Shown here: positions 9,188 through 16,963 of the stretch, piece by piece
Numbering within the stretch: the stretch's first letter is position 1
How the letters are laid out: the number at the start of each line of letters is the position of its first letter
Source: an uncultured Christensenellaceae bacterium
GTDB taxonomy: Bacteria > Bacillota > Clostridia > Christensenellales > Aristaeellaceae
Direction: 5' to 3'
DNA: 64,000 bases
NCBI GenBank assembly: GCA_905234985.1
Contig: CAJOJQ010000003.1
Location: 1-64,000 of the forward strand
The notes under the pieces: model-generated
What the model was told of the DNA's origin: nothing
Database searches by the model: none
The model's input: the letters and a program-made list of their open reading frames with translations, nothing else
Position numbers and translations under genes: made by a program

Positions 9188-9991
9188 TCACTGGTATTTC
9201 CGAATCCGGATGCGCATTTCAACCCAGGAATCCCCGTCCTGGGTTTCCATGGCGGCGTCCAGGCCGGTTTCCTGCATCTGGCGCATGACGTTTTTGATGG
9301 CGTTCACATAGAGGCGGGGATCGTGTACCAGGGAAATGACCTTGCGGGCGGGGGGCGTGGGCAGGCGCTTTTGGGTTTTGCGCACCAGCGCTTCGGTTTC
9401 GCGGACGGTCAGGTGGGATTCCACAGCCTGACGGGCCACGCGGGCGCGGGCGGCGGGGTCGGAAAGGGACAGGAGCGCCCGGGCGTGGCGTTCACTTAAG
9501 CCCTCTTCCGTAAGATATTGGCGCAAATCTTCGCCCAATTTCAGCAGCCTTAACTTGTTGGCAATGCCGGAGGCGCTTTTGCCAAGCCGCCGGGCCAGGA
9601 CTTCCTGGGAAATCCCTTCGGCGATGAGGGCGGCGTAGGCTTCGGCTTCCTCAAAATAGTGTAAATCCTGCCGCTGTAAATTTTCGATCAGAGCCAGCAG
9701 GGCGCTTTCTTCCTCGCCCGCGGGCAGGATGAAAGCGTCGATGTGGGTAAAGCCAAGCATGAGACAAGCCCTGTACCGCCTTTCGCCCATGACGATCTCA
9801 TAGCCGCCTCCTGCCGCGCGCACGGTGATGGGCTGCAGCAGGCCGTGCTGGCGGATGGAGGAAGCCAGCTCCATCAGGGCGTAATCGTCGAAGCGCTTCC
9901 GGGGCTGCCGGGGATTGGGCGCGATTCGATCCAGGGGCAGCCAGCACGCTTGCCGCCCCGGCCCCGCCTGTCCCTCCCGCAATACGCTCAT
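9188..9991 (-). CDS. noc: ParB/Spo0J-family protein, probably Noc
   Basis: 267-aa ParB-family DNA-binding CTPase. The N-terminal domain carries PNPRQPRKRFD, IRQHGLLQPITVRAA and the CTP-binding motif GERRYRA. It is followed by a helix-turn-helix with ISQEVLARRLGKSASGIANK. Position next to rsmG is the classic place for nucleoid occlusion factor Noc, and no parA accompanies it here, so Noc is favoured over Spo0J. However, it lacks an obvious N-terminal amphipathic membrane helix of the Bacillus type. GGGAGG lies eight bases before the ATG. A terminator-like hairpin separates it from rsmG, so it may have a separate transcript. Noc versus ParB is not certain. Confidence 0.75.
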   Translation of the reverse strand: MSVLREGQAGPGRQACWLPLDRIAPNPRQPRKRFDDYALMELASSIRQHGLLQPITVRAAGGGYEIVMGERRYRACLMLGFTHIDAFILPAGEEESALLALIENLQRQDLHYFEEAEAYAALIAEGISQEVLARRLGKSASGIANKLRLLKLGEDLRQYLTEEGLSERHARALLSLSDPAARARVARQAVESHLTVRETEALVRKTQKRLPTPPARKVISLVHDPRLYVNAIKNVMRQMQETGLDAAMETQDGDSWVEMRIRIRKYQ

Positions 9992-10104
9992 AGGGCATAC
10001 CTCCCAATTCGTAAACCGAGCGCGGCCCGAACCGCACAGCCCTCCCCCGATGGCCGGGGTCCGCGCCGCGCTCTTGGGGGAAGGGATTCTGCAAAAAAGA
10101 AAAT

Positions 10105-10130
10105 CCTCCTGCCGTTTTTTCGGCGGGAGG
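10105..10130 (-). terminator. Intrinsic terminator after rsmG
   Basis: A ten-base inverted repeat (10105-10114 with 10121-10130) with a six-base loop. The minus-strand tail is ATTTTCTTTTTT, so it ends or attenuates the long holA/rsmG operon before noc. Confidence 0.8.
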
Positions 10131-10178
10131 CGGGAGAAGCGTTCGACGGGAAAGAAAGTTTTTTTCGGTTTTTCAGCG

Positions 10179-10895
10179 TCACTTTTTGCCGCTTTTCAGG
10201 GGACGCTTGGCGGGAATGCCGTTTTTTCGGGGATACTGGGGAAGGGTTTTTGTGATTTTTTTCACGGGTACGATCACGTGGCGGGTATCATGGCAGGAAA
10301 ATTCCATGATTTCGCCCATTTCGCCGCCCAGGGCCTTGGCCGCGAAAGCGCCGTCGGGCAATTCTTCCTCCGCCGCCGGACCCTTCCAGCACAGGGCCAT
10401 GCCGCCGGGCTGCACAAAGGGCAAAAGATACTCGCACAGCACGTTCAGGGGAGCAACGGCCCGGGCGATGGCGCGGTCGTAGCGTTCCCGGTGGGCCGCG
10501 TCCTGCCCGGCGATTTCCGCCCGGTTCTGAATCACCCGCACGTTGGCCAGGCCCAGTTCATCGCATACGCCCTGCAAAAACTGGCACCGCTTCTGCATGG
10601 CTTCCAGCAGGGTCACCCGGCAGTCGGGCCGGGCGGCGGCCAGGGCCAGACCGGGGAAGCCCGCTCCCGTGCCCACGTCGATCAGACTGCATCCGACAGG
10701 AAAAAGCTCCGGCTGGGTCAGGGGCAGCAGGGAATTCAGAAAATGCTTTTCCCCCATGTCCTGGGGCGGCACGCTGGTCAAATCCATGCGGCCGTTCCAG
10801 TCGATGAGCATTTCCCAATAACGGTTCAGCTTTTGAATGGCTTCCTCCGCCACCGGCACACCGGAGGCCTGCAAAAGTGGAGCTAAATCATACAT
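10179..10895 (-). CDS. rsmG: 16S rRNA (guanine527-N7)-methyltransferase RsmG
   Basis: 238-aa SAM-dependent methyltransferase that modifies G527 of 16S rRNA in the small subunit. The SAM-binding motif LIDVGTGAGFPGLALA is intact. The family segment IARAVAPLNVLCEYLLPF is present, as is the usual N-terminal WNGRMDLTSV region. The start overlaps the holA stop by eight bases, so it is co-translated within the comEC-holA-rsmG block. The final residues are lysine-rich. In many Bacillota rsmG follows mnmG near the origin; here it follows holA instead, keeping only the link to the downstream noc-like gene. Confidence 0.96.
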   Translation of the reverse strand: MYDLAPLLQASGVPVAEEAIQKLNRYWEMLIDWNGRMDLTSVPPQDMGEKHFLNSLLPLTQPELFPVGCSLIDVGTGAGFPGLALAAARPDCRVTLLEAMQKRCQFLQGVCDELGLANVRVIQNRAEIAGQDAAHRERYDRAIARAVAPLNVLCEYLLPFVQPGGMALCWKGPAAEEELPDGAFAAKALGGEMGEIMEFSCHDTRHVIVPVKKITKTLPQYPRKNGIPAKRPLKSGKK

Positions 10896-11925
10896 ACCGG
10901 TTCGCCTCCCGCATGGACAGAATTTGCAGCATTACTTTTTCCAGGGCGCCCGCATCGGCCAGCTGGCCGCTTTTCACCAAATACTCGCTGTCCAGGCACA
11001 GCCGGGCCATTTCGCCCAATTGCGCCAAGGTGTAGGAGCGGGCCGTATCCAGGATTTTCCGGGCCACGAAGGAGGGCACGCCGAGCTTGCCCGCGATTTC
11101 CCCCTGCTGGCGGCCTTCCGCGGCCAGGGCCTTGGCGTAGCGGAGCTGGCGGCATTGCCTGCCCAGCAGAGAAAGAATCATGAGCCGTTCTTCCCCGTCC
11201 CGCAGCAGGCCGTCCAGCATGCGCAGGGCCTTGCCGCCCTGGCCGGAGAGCAGGGCGTCGGTCATATCGAATACCTTGTATTCCGTGGACTGGACGCAGA
11301 TGGCCTGCACGTCCGCTTCCGTCACCTCGTTCCGGTCCCTCGCGTAGGCGATGAGCTTGCCAATTTCGTTGTTCAGCAGCGTCAGATCCCGCCCGGCGGA
11401 GAACCATAAACGCTGGCAGGCGGCCTGGCTGATCTTTTTCCCTTCCTTTTTCAGGGTCCGGGCGATCCACTGAGCCAGCTCCTTATCGTCCAGGGGATCG
11501 AAGGACACGATTTTGGCTTTCTTTTTCAGCGCCTGATACAGCTTTTTCCGGCCGTCTGCCCTGCCGCGTACGGAAAACACGATCACCGCCGTGTCCGGCA
11601 GCTCGGAAAGATAAGCGTCCAGACGCTTCACCGCGCTGTCCTCGTCGTACTCCTTGGCCTTGCCGGAAAGCAGCATGGCGCTGTCCCGCACCTCCAAAAA
11701 CCGCTTTTCGCTCATAAAGGGCAGGGTTTCCGCCGCGGCGATCAGGGCGTCCGGGGCCGGGTCAACCAAACGGGTATCGTTCATGGCGGCGAAATCCCCG
11801 CCCGCGATCTTTTCCCGCAGGGCTTTCAGGGCGGCCTGCTTGGTAAATTCCTCTTCCCCCTCGAACAGATAGCACTTTTCGATCTGCCCGGAACGCAGGG
11901 CGGCAAAAAACTCGCTGTGGGTCAT
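10888..11925 (-). CDS. holA: DNA polymerase III delta subunit
   Basis: 345-aa clamp-loader subunit that opens the beta sliding clamp during replication. N-terminal CYLFEGEEEF with the adjacent helix, the SEKRFLEVRDSAML segment, and the DDKELAQWIARTLKKEGKKI region typify HolA. Like other delta subunits it has no working Walker A. The length is normal. Its ATG overlaps the comEC stop (ATGA), a gene order comEC-holA seen in many Bacillota. rsmG follows with an eight-base overlap. Confidence 0.93.
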   Translation of the reverse strand: MTHSEFFAALRSGQIEKCYLFEGEEEFTKQAALKALREKIAGGDFAAMNDTRLVDPAPDALIAAAETLPFMSEKRFLEVRDSAMLLSGKAKEYDEDSAVKRLDAYLSELPDTAVIVFSVRGRADGRKKLYQALKKKAKIVSFDPLDDKELAQWIARTLKKEGKKISQAACQRLWFSAGRDLTLLNNEIGKLIAYARDRNEVTEADVQAICVQSTEYKVFDMTDALLSGQGGKALRMLDGLLRDGEERLMILSLLGRQCRQLRYAKALAAEGRQQGEIAGKLGVPSFVARKILDTARSYTLAQLGEMARLCLDSEYLVKSGQLADAGALEKVMLQILSMREANRYV

Positions 11926-14231
11926 GGCTGCTCCTTTGGGTTCAAATAGGATGTGAGCATGGCTTCGTTTCCCCGAACCGTGATCGTCACCGCGCCGGTT
12001 TCAGCAGTATCAAAGATTTGCGCGCCGCAATCTCTCAGGCGGGCGACGGCGTCGGGGTGGGGGAGACGGCGGCTGACGGGGCTGCTGGTGATCAGGGCGA
12101 TGCGGGGCGAAACCGTTTCCAGAAATGCTTCCCCCGTGCTGGTTTTGCTGCCGTGGTGGGCCACCTTCAAAATATCCGCGTCCCGGGCGGCGTACTGTTC
12201 GTATGCGCCGGGAATATCCGAAACGGATAAGAGGGTCACCCCGTCCAAATCGTACAGCAGGCCTAAAGAAAAGCGGTTGGCGTCCTGTCCGGGAAGCGCC
12301 GCGTCCGCCCAAGGCCAGGTGACGGTAAGGGCAGTGCGGGCGGTGGCGATTTCATCCCCGGCACGCAGGGAAAGAACGGGGATCCCGTTTTCCCGCAGGA
12401 TGCTTAACAGGGCAAGGCATTGTTCATCCACCTGCATGCTTTCCGCCCCTTCGGGAAGATACACCGCGCCAATGGAAATATCCTGCTCCAAAAGCTGGGT
12501 GAGGCCCATGCAGTGGTCGCTGTGCAGATGGGTCAGGATCACTTTATCGGCCTGTCGGCCGGTGGAAAGCAGGCAGGAAGCGATATCCCCGCCGTAGTCC
12601 CCCGCGTCGATCAGCACGGTTTCCTGACCGTCCAGGATCAGCGCCGCGTCGGCCTGGCCCACGGCGAGCTGGATATACTGCACGTCCCGGCACAGGGTCA
12701 GCCGCCATGCGGCGAAGGAAACGGTCAGCAGTCCGGCAGCCAGCAGCGCTTTTCGGCTGCGGGAGAACAGGCAATACCGGGTGGAGAAAATCAGGACGGC
12801 GGCAACGGCAAGCACGCAGTACCAGGGCAGGGCGGGAACGCGCACCGAGGCAAGGGGCAAGCCGCCCAGCCAGGCAACAGCCCGGGTCAGCCCTTGGGTA
12901 ATGGGATTGATCCAGTCCGCCAGCCAAACGCCCGCGGGCAGATACAGGCAGCCCATGAGCAGCGCCAGCGCGTACAGGGGCAGCAGCACCGCGAACAGGG
13001 TACACAGGAGGGGATTGAGCGCCAGCCCCATAAGGGAAAATTTGTGAAAAATCTGAATGACGGGCAGGGCCGTGCCCGCCGTGGCGGAAAAGGTGTTCAC
13101 CCAGCCCTCCCGCAGAAAACGGGGCTGCACCCAGTCCAATTTTCTTTCCAGGGCGGGGGCAAACAGCACCATGCCCAGCACCGCGCAAAAGGAAAGCTGG
13201 AAGCTGGCGGAAAACAAATCCAGGGGCCGCAGGAGCAGCAGGGCAAAGAAGGCGGCGCACAGGGCGGTCAGGGGATCGGGGGCGCGGCGCAGAATGCGGC
13301 GCAGCAGGAAAAGGAGCATCAGCAGGGAGGCGCGCGCCACCGGCGCGGGAAAGCCCAGCAAAGCGCTGTACAAAAGCAGAAACAGGCCCATGACCATGAA
13401 CTGCCCTTTGGGGCCGAGCCAGCGGCGCAGGAGAATCAGCGCCAGGGCGGCCATGAGGCCCACATGCAGCCCGGACACAGCCAGCAGATGGGCGACGCCC
13501 GCGTCGGCAAAGTCCTTTTGCGTTTCCTCCGGCAAATTGCTCCGGTCGCCCAGCAGCAGGGCTTCCGGCAGCGCGCTGTCCGAACCGAATACCAGCCGCG
13601 CCCAGCGAAGCAAACCCTGCCGCACCCGGTACAGCAAAGACCATACGCCCCGGCCCGGATGCTCCAGCGTTTCCGCCTGCGCCGCGCCGGATACACCGGC
13701 GGGAACGCCTTTTTGCAGCAGGTACATGCGGAAATCAAAGCCGTAGGGGTTCGCCTGGCCCGCGGGGCGGTACACGTTGCCCGCAAAGCATACACGGTCG
13801 CCCTCCCTGGGCAGAAAAGGCGCGTCCGGTTCGGGGGTGTACGTCCAATACAAGGAGGAAAGAACGGTTTCCCCGCTTTCATTTTCCAGACGCACGTCGG
13901 TCAGATACGCCGCCGCCGTGCCGTCCTCCCGCAGGACGGAATCGGCAGTCAGCACGCCCGTCACCTGATACCTGCCCGGCTCCGGAAGTTTTGGGTTGGC
14001 GGCGAAACCGCCCAGCAGCATGCCGAAAAACAGGGCCGCTGCCAGCACGCCGGTCACGCGCCTGCGGCCCAAAACGGGCAGCAGAATCGCCAGGGCGATT
14101 CCGCAGGCCAAGCCCAGGCCGTACAGCGCCGGACGCCATACAAAAGAAGCGCCCGCCCATACACCCAGCCCATAGGCCGCGGCAGCGGCGGCCAGGGGAC
14201 GCTGGTGATGAAACGGACGGGCCGCTGTCAT
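11922..14231 (-). CDS. comEC: ComEC/Rec2 DNA uptake channel
   Basis: 769-aa polytopic membrane protein that translocates single-stranded DNA during natural transformation. An N-terminal membrane part precedes the competence domain, with the signature LLAVSGLHVGLMAAL. Many further membrane helices follow. The C-terminal metallo-beta-lactamase-like domain carries ILTHLHSDHCMGL and KVAHHGSKTS. The frame is open upstream to 14414, but the ATG at 14231 overlaps the previous stop (ATGA) and gives a sensible N-terminus MTAARPFHHQRP, so that start is chosen. No comEA precedes it, so whether the cell is competent is unknown. Confidence 0.93.
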   Translation of the reverse strand: MTAARPFHHQRPLAAAAAAYGLGVWAGASFVWRPALYGLGLACGIALAILLPVLGRRRVTGVLAAALFFGMLLGGFAANPKLPEPGRYQVTGVLTADSVLREDGTAAAYLTDVRLENESGETVLSSLYWTYTPEPDAPFLPREGDRVCFAGNVYRPAGQANPYGFDFRMYLLQKGVPAGVSGAAQAETLEHPGRGVWSLLYRVRQGLLRWARLVFGSDSALPEALLLGDRSNLPEETQKDFADAGVAHLLAVSGLHVGLMAALALILLRRWLGPKGQFMVMGLFLLLYSALLGFPAPVARASLLMLLFLLRRILRRAPDPLTALCAAFFALLLLRPLDLFSASFQLSFCAVLGMVLFAPALERKLDWVQPRFLREGWVNTFSATAGTALPVIQIFHKFSLMGLALNPLLCTLFAVLLPLYALALLMGCLYLPAGVWLADWINPITQGLTRAVAWLGGLPLASVRVPALPWYCVLAVAAVLIFSTRYCLFSRSRKALLAAGLLTVSFAAWRLTLCRDVQYIQLAVGQADAALILDGQETVLIDAGDYGGDIASCLLSTGRQADKVILTHLHSDHCMGLTQLLEQDISIGAVYLPEGAESMQVDEQCLALLSILRENGIPVLSLRAGDEIATARTALTVTWPWADAALPGQDANRFSLGLLYDLDGVTLLSVSDIPGAYEQYAARDADILKVAHHGSKTSTGEAFLETVSPRIALITSSPVSRRLPHPDAVARLRDCGAQIFDTAETGAVTITVRGNEAMLTSYLNPKEQP

Positions 14232-14935
14232 AGCGCGATCACCATGCCGGGCGTCACGGCCCGGACGCGGGGAAATACCTGTTTCGCTTCCTGTACCAGG
14301 GTTTCCGGCGCGTGGCGCACCGGCAGATGGGTAAGGTACAGCTCCTTTGCCTCCGCCGCCAAGGCCAGCCGGGCCGCGCCCGCCGCGCTCATGTGAGGCT
14401 TCTGAGCCGTCCATTCCTGGGTCAAAAAGGCGGCGTCGGCCAGCAGCGCGTCGGCGTTTCGCGCAAAGGCGTCCAAACCGGGACAGTCGTTCGTGTCCCC
14501 GGTGAAAATCAGCGTCTTTTCCCCGTCTGTCAGGCGCAGCGCCCGGCAGGGTACGGGATGGCGCACCGGCAGGGTGGTGATTTTCAGTCCCATGATGTCC
14601 AATTCCGCCGGATAAGGCCGCACGTCGAAGGCGGGGGCCGTCAGCAGCGCTTTGAAGGGGGAATCGTCCTCCGGCGGCACATAAACGGGCAAAGTCTTGC
14701 CCGCGATTTCCAAATAGTAACGCATCACCAGCAAATCGCTGGCGTGGTCAAAATGCAGGTGGGACAGAAGCACCCCTTCCAGGGCGGCGGGGTCCCATAG
14801 CTGCATCAGGCGGCCCATCACGCCCGCGCCGCAGTCCATGAGCAAGGCTTTTCCTTCATGTTCCACCAGATACCCGCTGGTGCAGCCCCCGGCCACGGGA
14901 TAGGGCCCGTGACAGCCGATCACGTGCAGCTTCAT
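14228..14935 (-). CDS. MBL-fold hydrolase, RNase Z-like
   Basis: 235-aa metallo-beta-lactamase fold protein of the RNase Z/ElaC-like subgroup. The metal-binding motif is LLSHLHFDHASDLL. It is followed by LTDGEKTLIFTGDTNDC and a C-terminal LYLTHLPVRH. GAGG precedes the ATG at 14935 by eight bases; an ATG eight codons upstream is less likely. It lies directly between walJ and comEC, both of which also encode MBL domains, giving three MBL domains in a row. The real substrate (tRNA 3' end or a small ester) cannot be decided from sequence. Confidence 0.8.
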   Translation of the reverse strand: MKLHVIGCHGPYPVAGGCTSGYLVEHEGKALLMDCGAGVMGRLMQLWDPAALEGVLLSHLHFDHASDLLVMRYYLEIAGKTLPVYVPPEDDSPFKALLTAPAFDVRPYPAELDIMGLKITTLPVRHPVPCRALRLTDGEKTLIFTGDTNDCPGLDAFARNADALLADAAFLTQEWTAQKPHMSAAGAARLALAAEAKELYLTHLPVRHAPETLVQEAKQVFPRVRAVTPGMVIAL

Positions 14936-14945
14936 TTCCGTTCCC

Positions 14946-15746
14946 TCACTCGATTTCAAATTTTCGGCTCACCCGGTCCCGCCAGGCAAGGCCGATGCGG
15001 ATATCCTCGCCCACCCGCACCCCTTCCCGGGAAAGCCGTTCCGTATGGGTGGCAAGGGCCAATTCCGGGGTGTTGTTTTCCCCGCTCAAATGGCCTAACA
15101 TCACTTCCCGCACGCCGGTTTCCATAAGCGAAAGCAGCCCTTCGGCGCTGGCTAAGTTGGACAGGTGGCCGTGATTGCCCAGGATACGCTGCTTTAAGTA
15201 CAGAGAATAATGGGGATTGAGCATGAGCAAATCGGGGTCGTGGTTGCTTTCCAGCAGCAGCACGTCCACGCCGCTTAAGGCTTTCACCACGCTTTTTTTC
15301 ATAAAGCCCATATCCGTGGCGGTGGCGGCGCTGCGTCCTCCGAAAAATACCCGATAGCCCACCGGGTCCGCCGCGTCGTGGGGAATGGAAAAGGGCAGCA
15401 GAGCCAAATCGCCGATAAAAAAGTCTTCCTCGTCCTCAATGATCCGTCGGTTGCCCGGAGCGATTTCGCCAACCGTGCGGGCCATGGCGTTCCAGGTGCG
15501 TTCGTTGGCGTACACCGGCAGGTGGTATTTCCGGCTTAAAATGCCCACGCCCTTCACGTGGTCGCTGTGTTCGTGGGTGACGGCGATGCCGTTGAGTGTC
15601 TCCGGCAGCACGCCGATTTGCTGCAAGGCTCCTTCGATGGCCTTGCCGGTCATGCCCGCGTCAATCAGAATTCTGGTATCTCCCGCGCCGATGAACAGCG
15701 CGTTTCCGCTGCTCCCGCTGAACAGCGGGCAAAATGTGAACCGCAT
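14946..15746 (-). CDS. walJ: WalJ/YycJ-type MBL-fold exonuclease
   Basis: 266 aa with the diagnostic WalJ opening FCPLFSGSSGNALFIG. The phrase ILIDAGMTGK and the metal motif VTHEHSDHVKGVG follow, then GNHGHLSNLASAE. YycJ/WalJ proteins are implicated in DNA repair and cell-wall/replication coordination in Bacillota. They usually sit behind the walRK two-component genes; those are absent here, so the gene has moved into a replication/competence operon. The ten-base gap to the next gene suggests co-transcription. Confidence 0.88.
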   Translation of the reverse strand: MRFTFCPLFSGSSGNALFIGAGDTRILIDAGMTGKAIEGALQQIGVLPETLNGIAVTHEHSDHVKGVGILSRKYHLPVYANERTWNAMARTVGEIAPGNRRIIEDEEDFFIGDLALLPFSIPHDAADPVGYRVFFGGRSAATATDMGFMKKSVVKALSGVDVLLLESNHDPDLLMLNPHYSLYLKQRILGNHGHLSNLASAEGLLSLMETGVREVMLGHLSGENNTPELALATHTERLSREGVRVGEDIRIGLAWRDRVSRKFEIE

Positions 15747-15759
15747 GTATTTGTCCTCT

Positions 15760-16962
15760 TCAGGTTTTCTTCTGTACGCCTAACTTCCTTCGCAACGCGC
15801 GGGCGACGGGCCGTTCAAACAGATAGGTAATCAGCGTGGACAGAAGGATCGCCAGCACGAAGGAGAGCACCGTGAAGGACACCTGCCAGACATGATCCGA
15901 GGAGGACCAGGGCGTTTCGGATGCGCTGGGGATAAATTTTATTTCCCGCAGCTTCACGGCGATCCATTGATGGTACATATAGAATTGGAAGGAAATAGCC
16001 GCCAAATACCGCATGACCCGGTTCCCCAGCAGGAAACGCAGAGCGGTGCAGGAGAAGGCGGAACACACCATCAGGCAAGCCAGCACGGCGGTAAAGGAGA
16101 AGCGACGGTCCATCTGGCCCTGGCGGATGGCGTCGTACCCCATGGAACCGGCCTGCGCCCGGGCGATTTGCAGCAGCAGGCACACGCACACCACCGTCAG
16201 GGCGGTGAAGAAGATTTTCACCTTACTGTCCGCCTGTTCGCCCAGCGTTTTGCGCAGGGCGGCAAAGGCGGAGGCCGCCACGAAGCCGTTGGCGTACACG
16301 TCCAGGAACGCGGGCAATTGATTGAACCACATGCTTGTGTCCGGCTTGGTGGCGCCCACGTAATACCGGTAGACGAAAGCGGCGGCGGCCATGACGATGT
16401 AGGTGATTACCGGCTTTTTCTTAAAGCACCGGGCAAGCAGGGGGAACAGCAGATAGAACTGCACCTCCACGGCCAGGGTCCACAGCACGCCGTTGATGGG
16501 CGAACCCAAATAGCTGAAATAGAAGAAGGTATGGGTAAAGGTCAGGTGCGCCGCCAAATCTTTGACGGCGTCCAGCACCGAGCCATACCGGCCCTCAAAG
16601 CAGGCTCCGGCGAAAAAGAACGCGACGCACAGCAGGTAGCTGGGCAGGATGCGCACCAGTCTGCGCTTGTAGAAGGGTACGGCCCCGGGCAGTTTGCTGC
16701 CCGACCGGGTATAGGGCAGATACAGCAGGAAGCCGGACAAAAGCAGCATGCCGTCCACCCACATATAGCCGCTGCGCAGCAGGAAATCCAGGGAAATGTA
16801 CGTTTTTCCCATGGAAAAATAGGGTGAAAACCAGCTCTGCTGCCAGATATGGAACCAGCCCACGATCAGGATGATCAGCACCCGCAGGCCGTCCAGCGTG
16901 TCGATGTGCGTATCGTCCGGCGTCCGCCGGAAGGAACGGAAGTATTCAGCCGCTTTCTGCAT
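15760..16962 (-). CDS. Acyltransferase 3 family membrane protein
   Basis: 400-aa integral membrane acyltransferase of the OatA/OafA type, transferring acyl groups onto cell-surface sugars. The family start IDTLDGLRVLIILIVGWFHIWQ contains the catalytic-type histidine. The segment RSGYMWVDGMLLLSGFLLYL follows, then about ten membrane helices and the motif SFQFYMYHQW. There is no C-terminal SGNH domain, so it is the membrane-only form. It starts one base after the upstream stop, hence coupled to the TPR/zinc-ribbon gene. The acceptor is unknown. Confidence 0.88.
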   Translation of the reverse strand: MQKAAEYFRSFRRTPDDTHIDTLDGLRVLIILIVGWFHIWQQSWFSPYFSMGKTYISLDFLLRSGYMWVDGMLLLSGFLLYLPYTRSGSKLPGAVPFYKRRLVRILPSYLLCVAFFFAGACFEGRYGSVLDAVKDLAAHLTFTHTFFYFSYLGSPINGVLWTLAVEVQFYLLFPLLARCFKKKPVITYIVMAAAAFVYRYYVGATKPDTSMWFNQLPAFLDVYANGFVAASAFAALRKTLGEQADSKVKIFFTALTVVCVCLLLQIARAQAGSMGYDAIRQGQMDRRFSFTAVLACLMVCSAFSCTALRFLLGNRVMRYLAAISFQFYMYHQWIAVKLREIKFIPSASETPWSSSDHVWQVSFTVLSFVLAILLSTLITYLFERPVARALRRKLGVQKKT

Positions 16963-16963
16963 A

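Noticed and set aside
12420-14396. 658-aa plus-strand open frame opposite comEC
   Set aside because: Gln/Gly/His-rich shadow of a GC-rich gene; comEC has intact motifs on the other strand.
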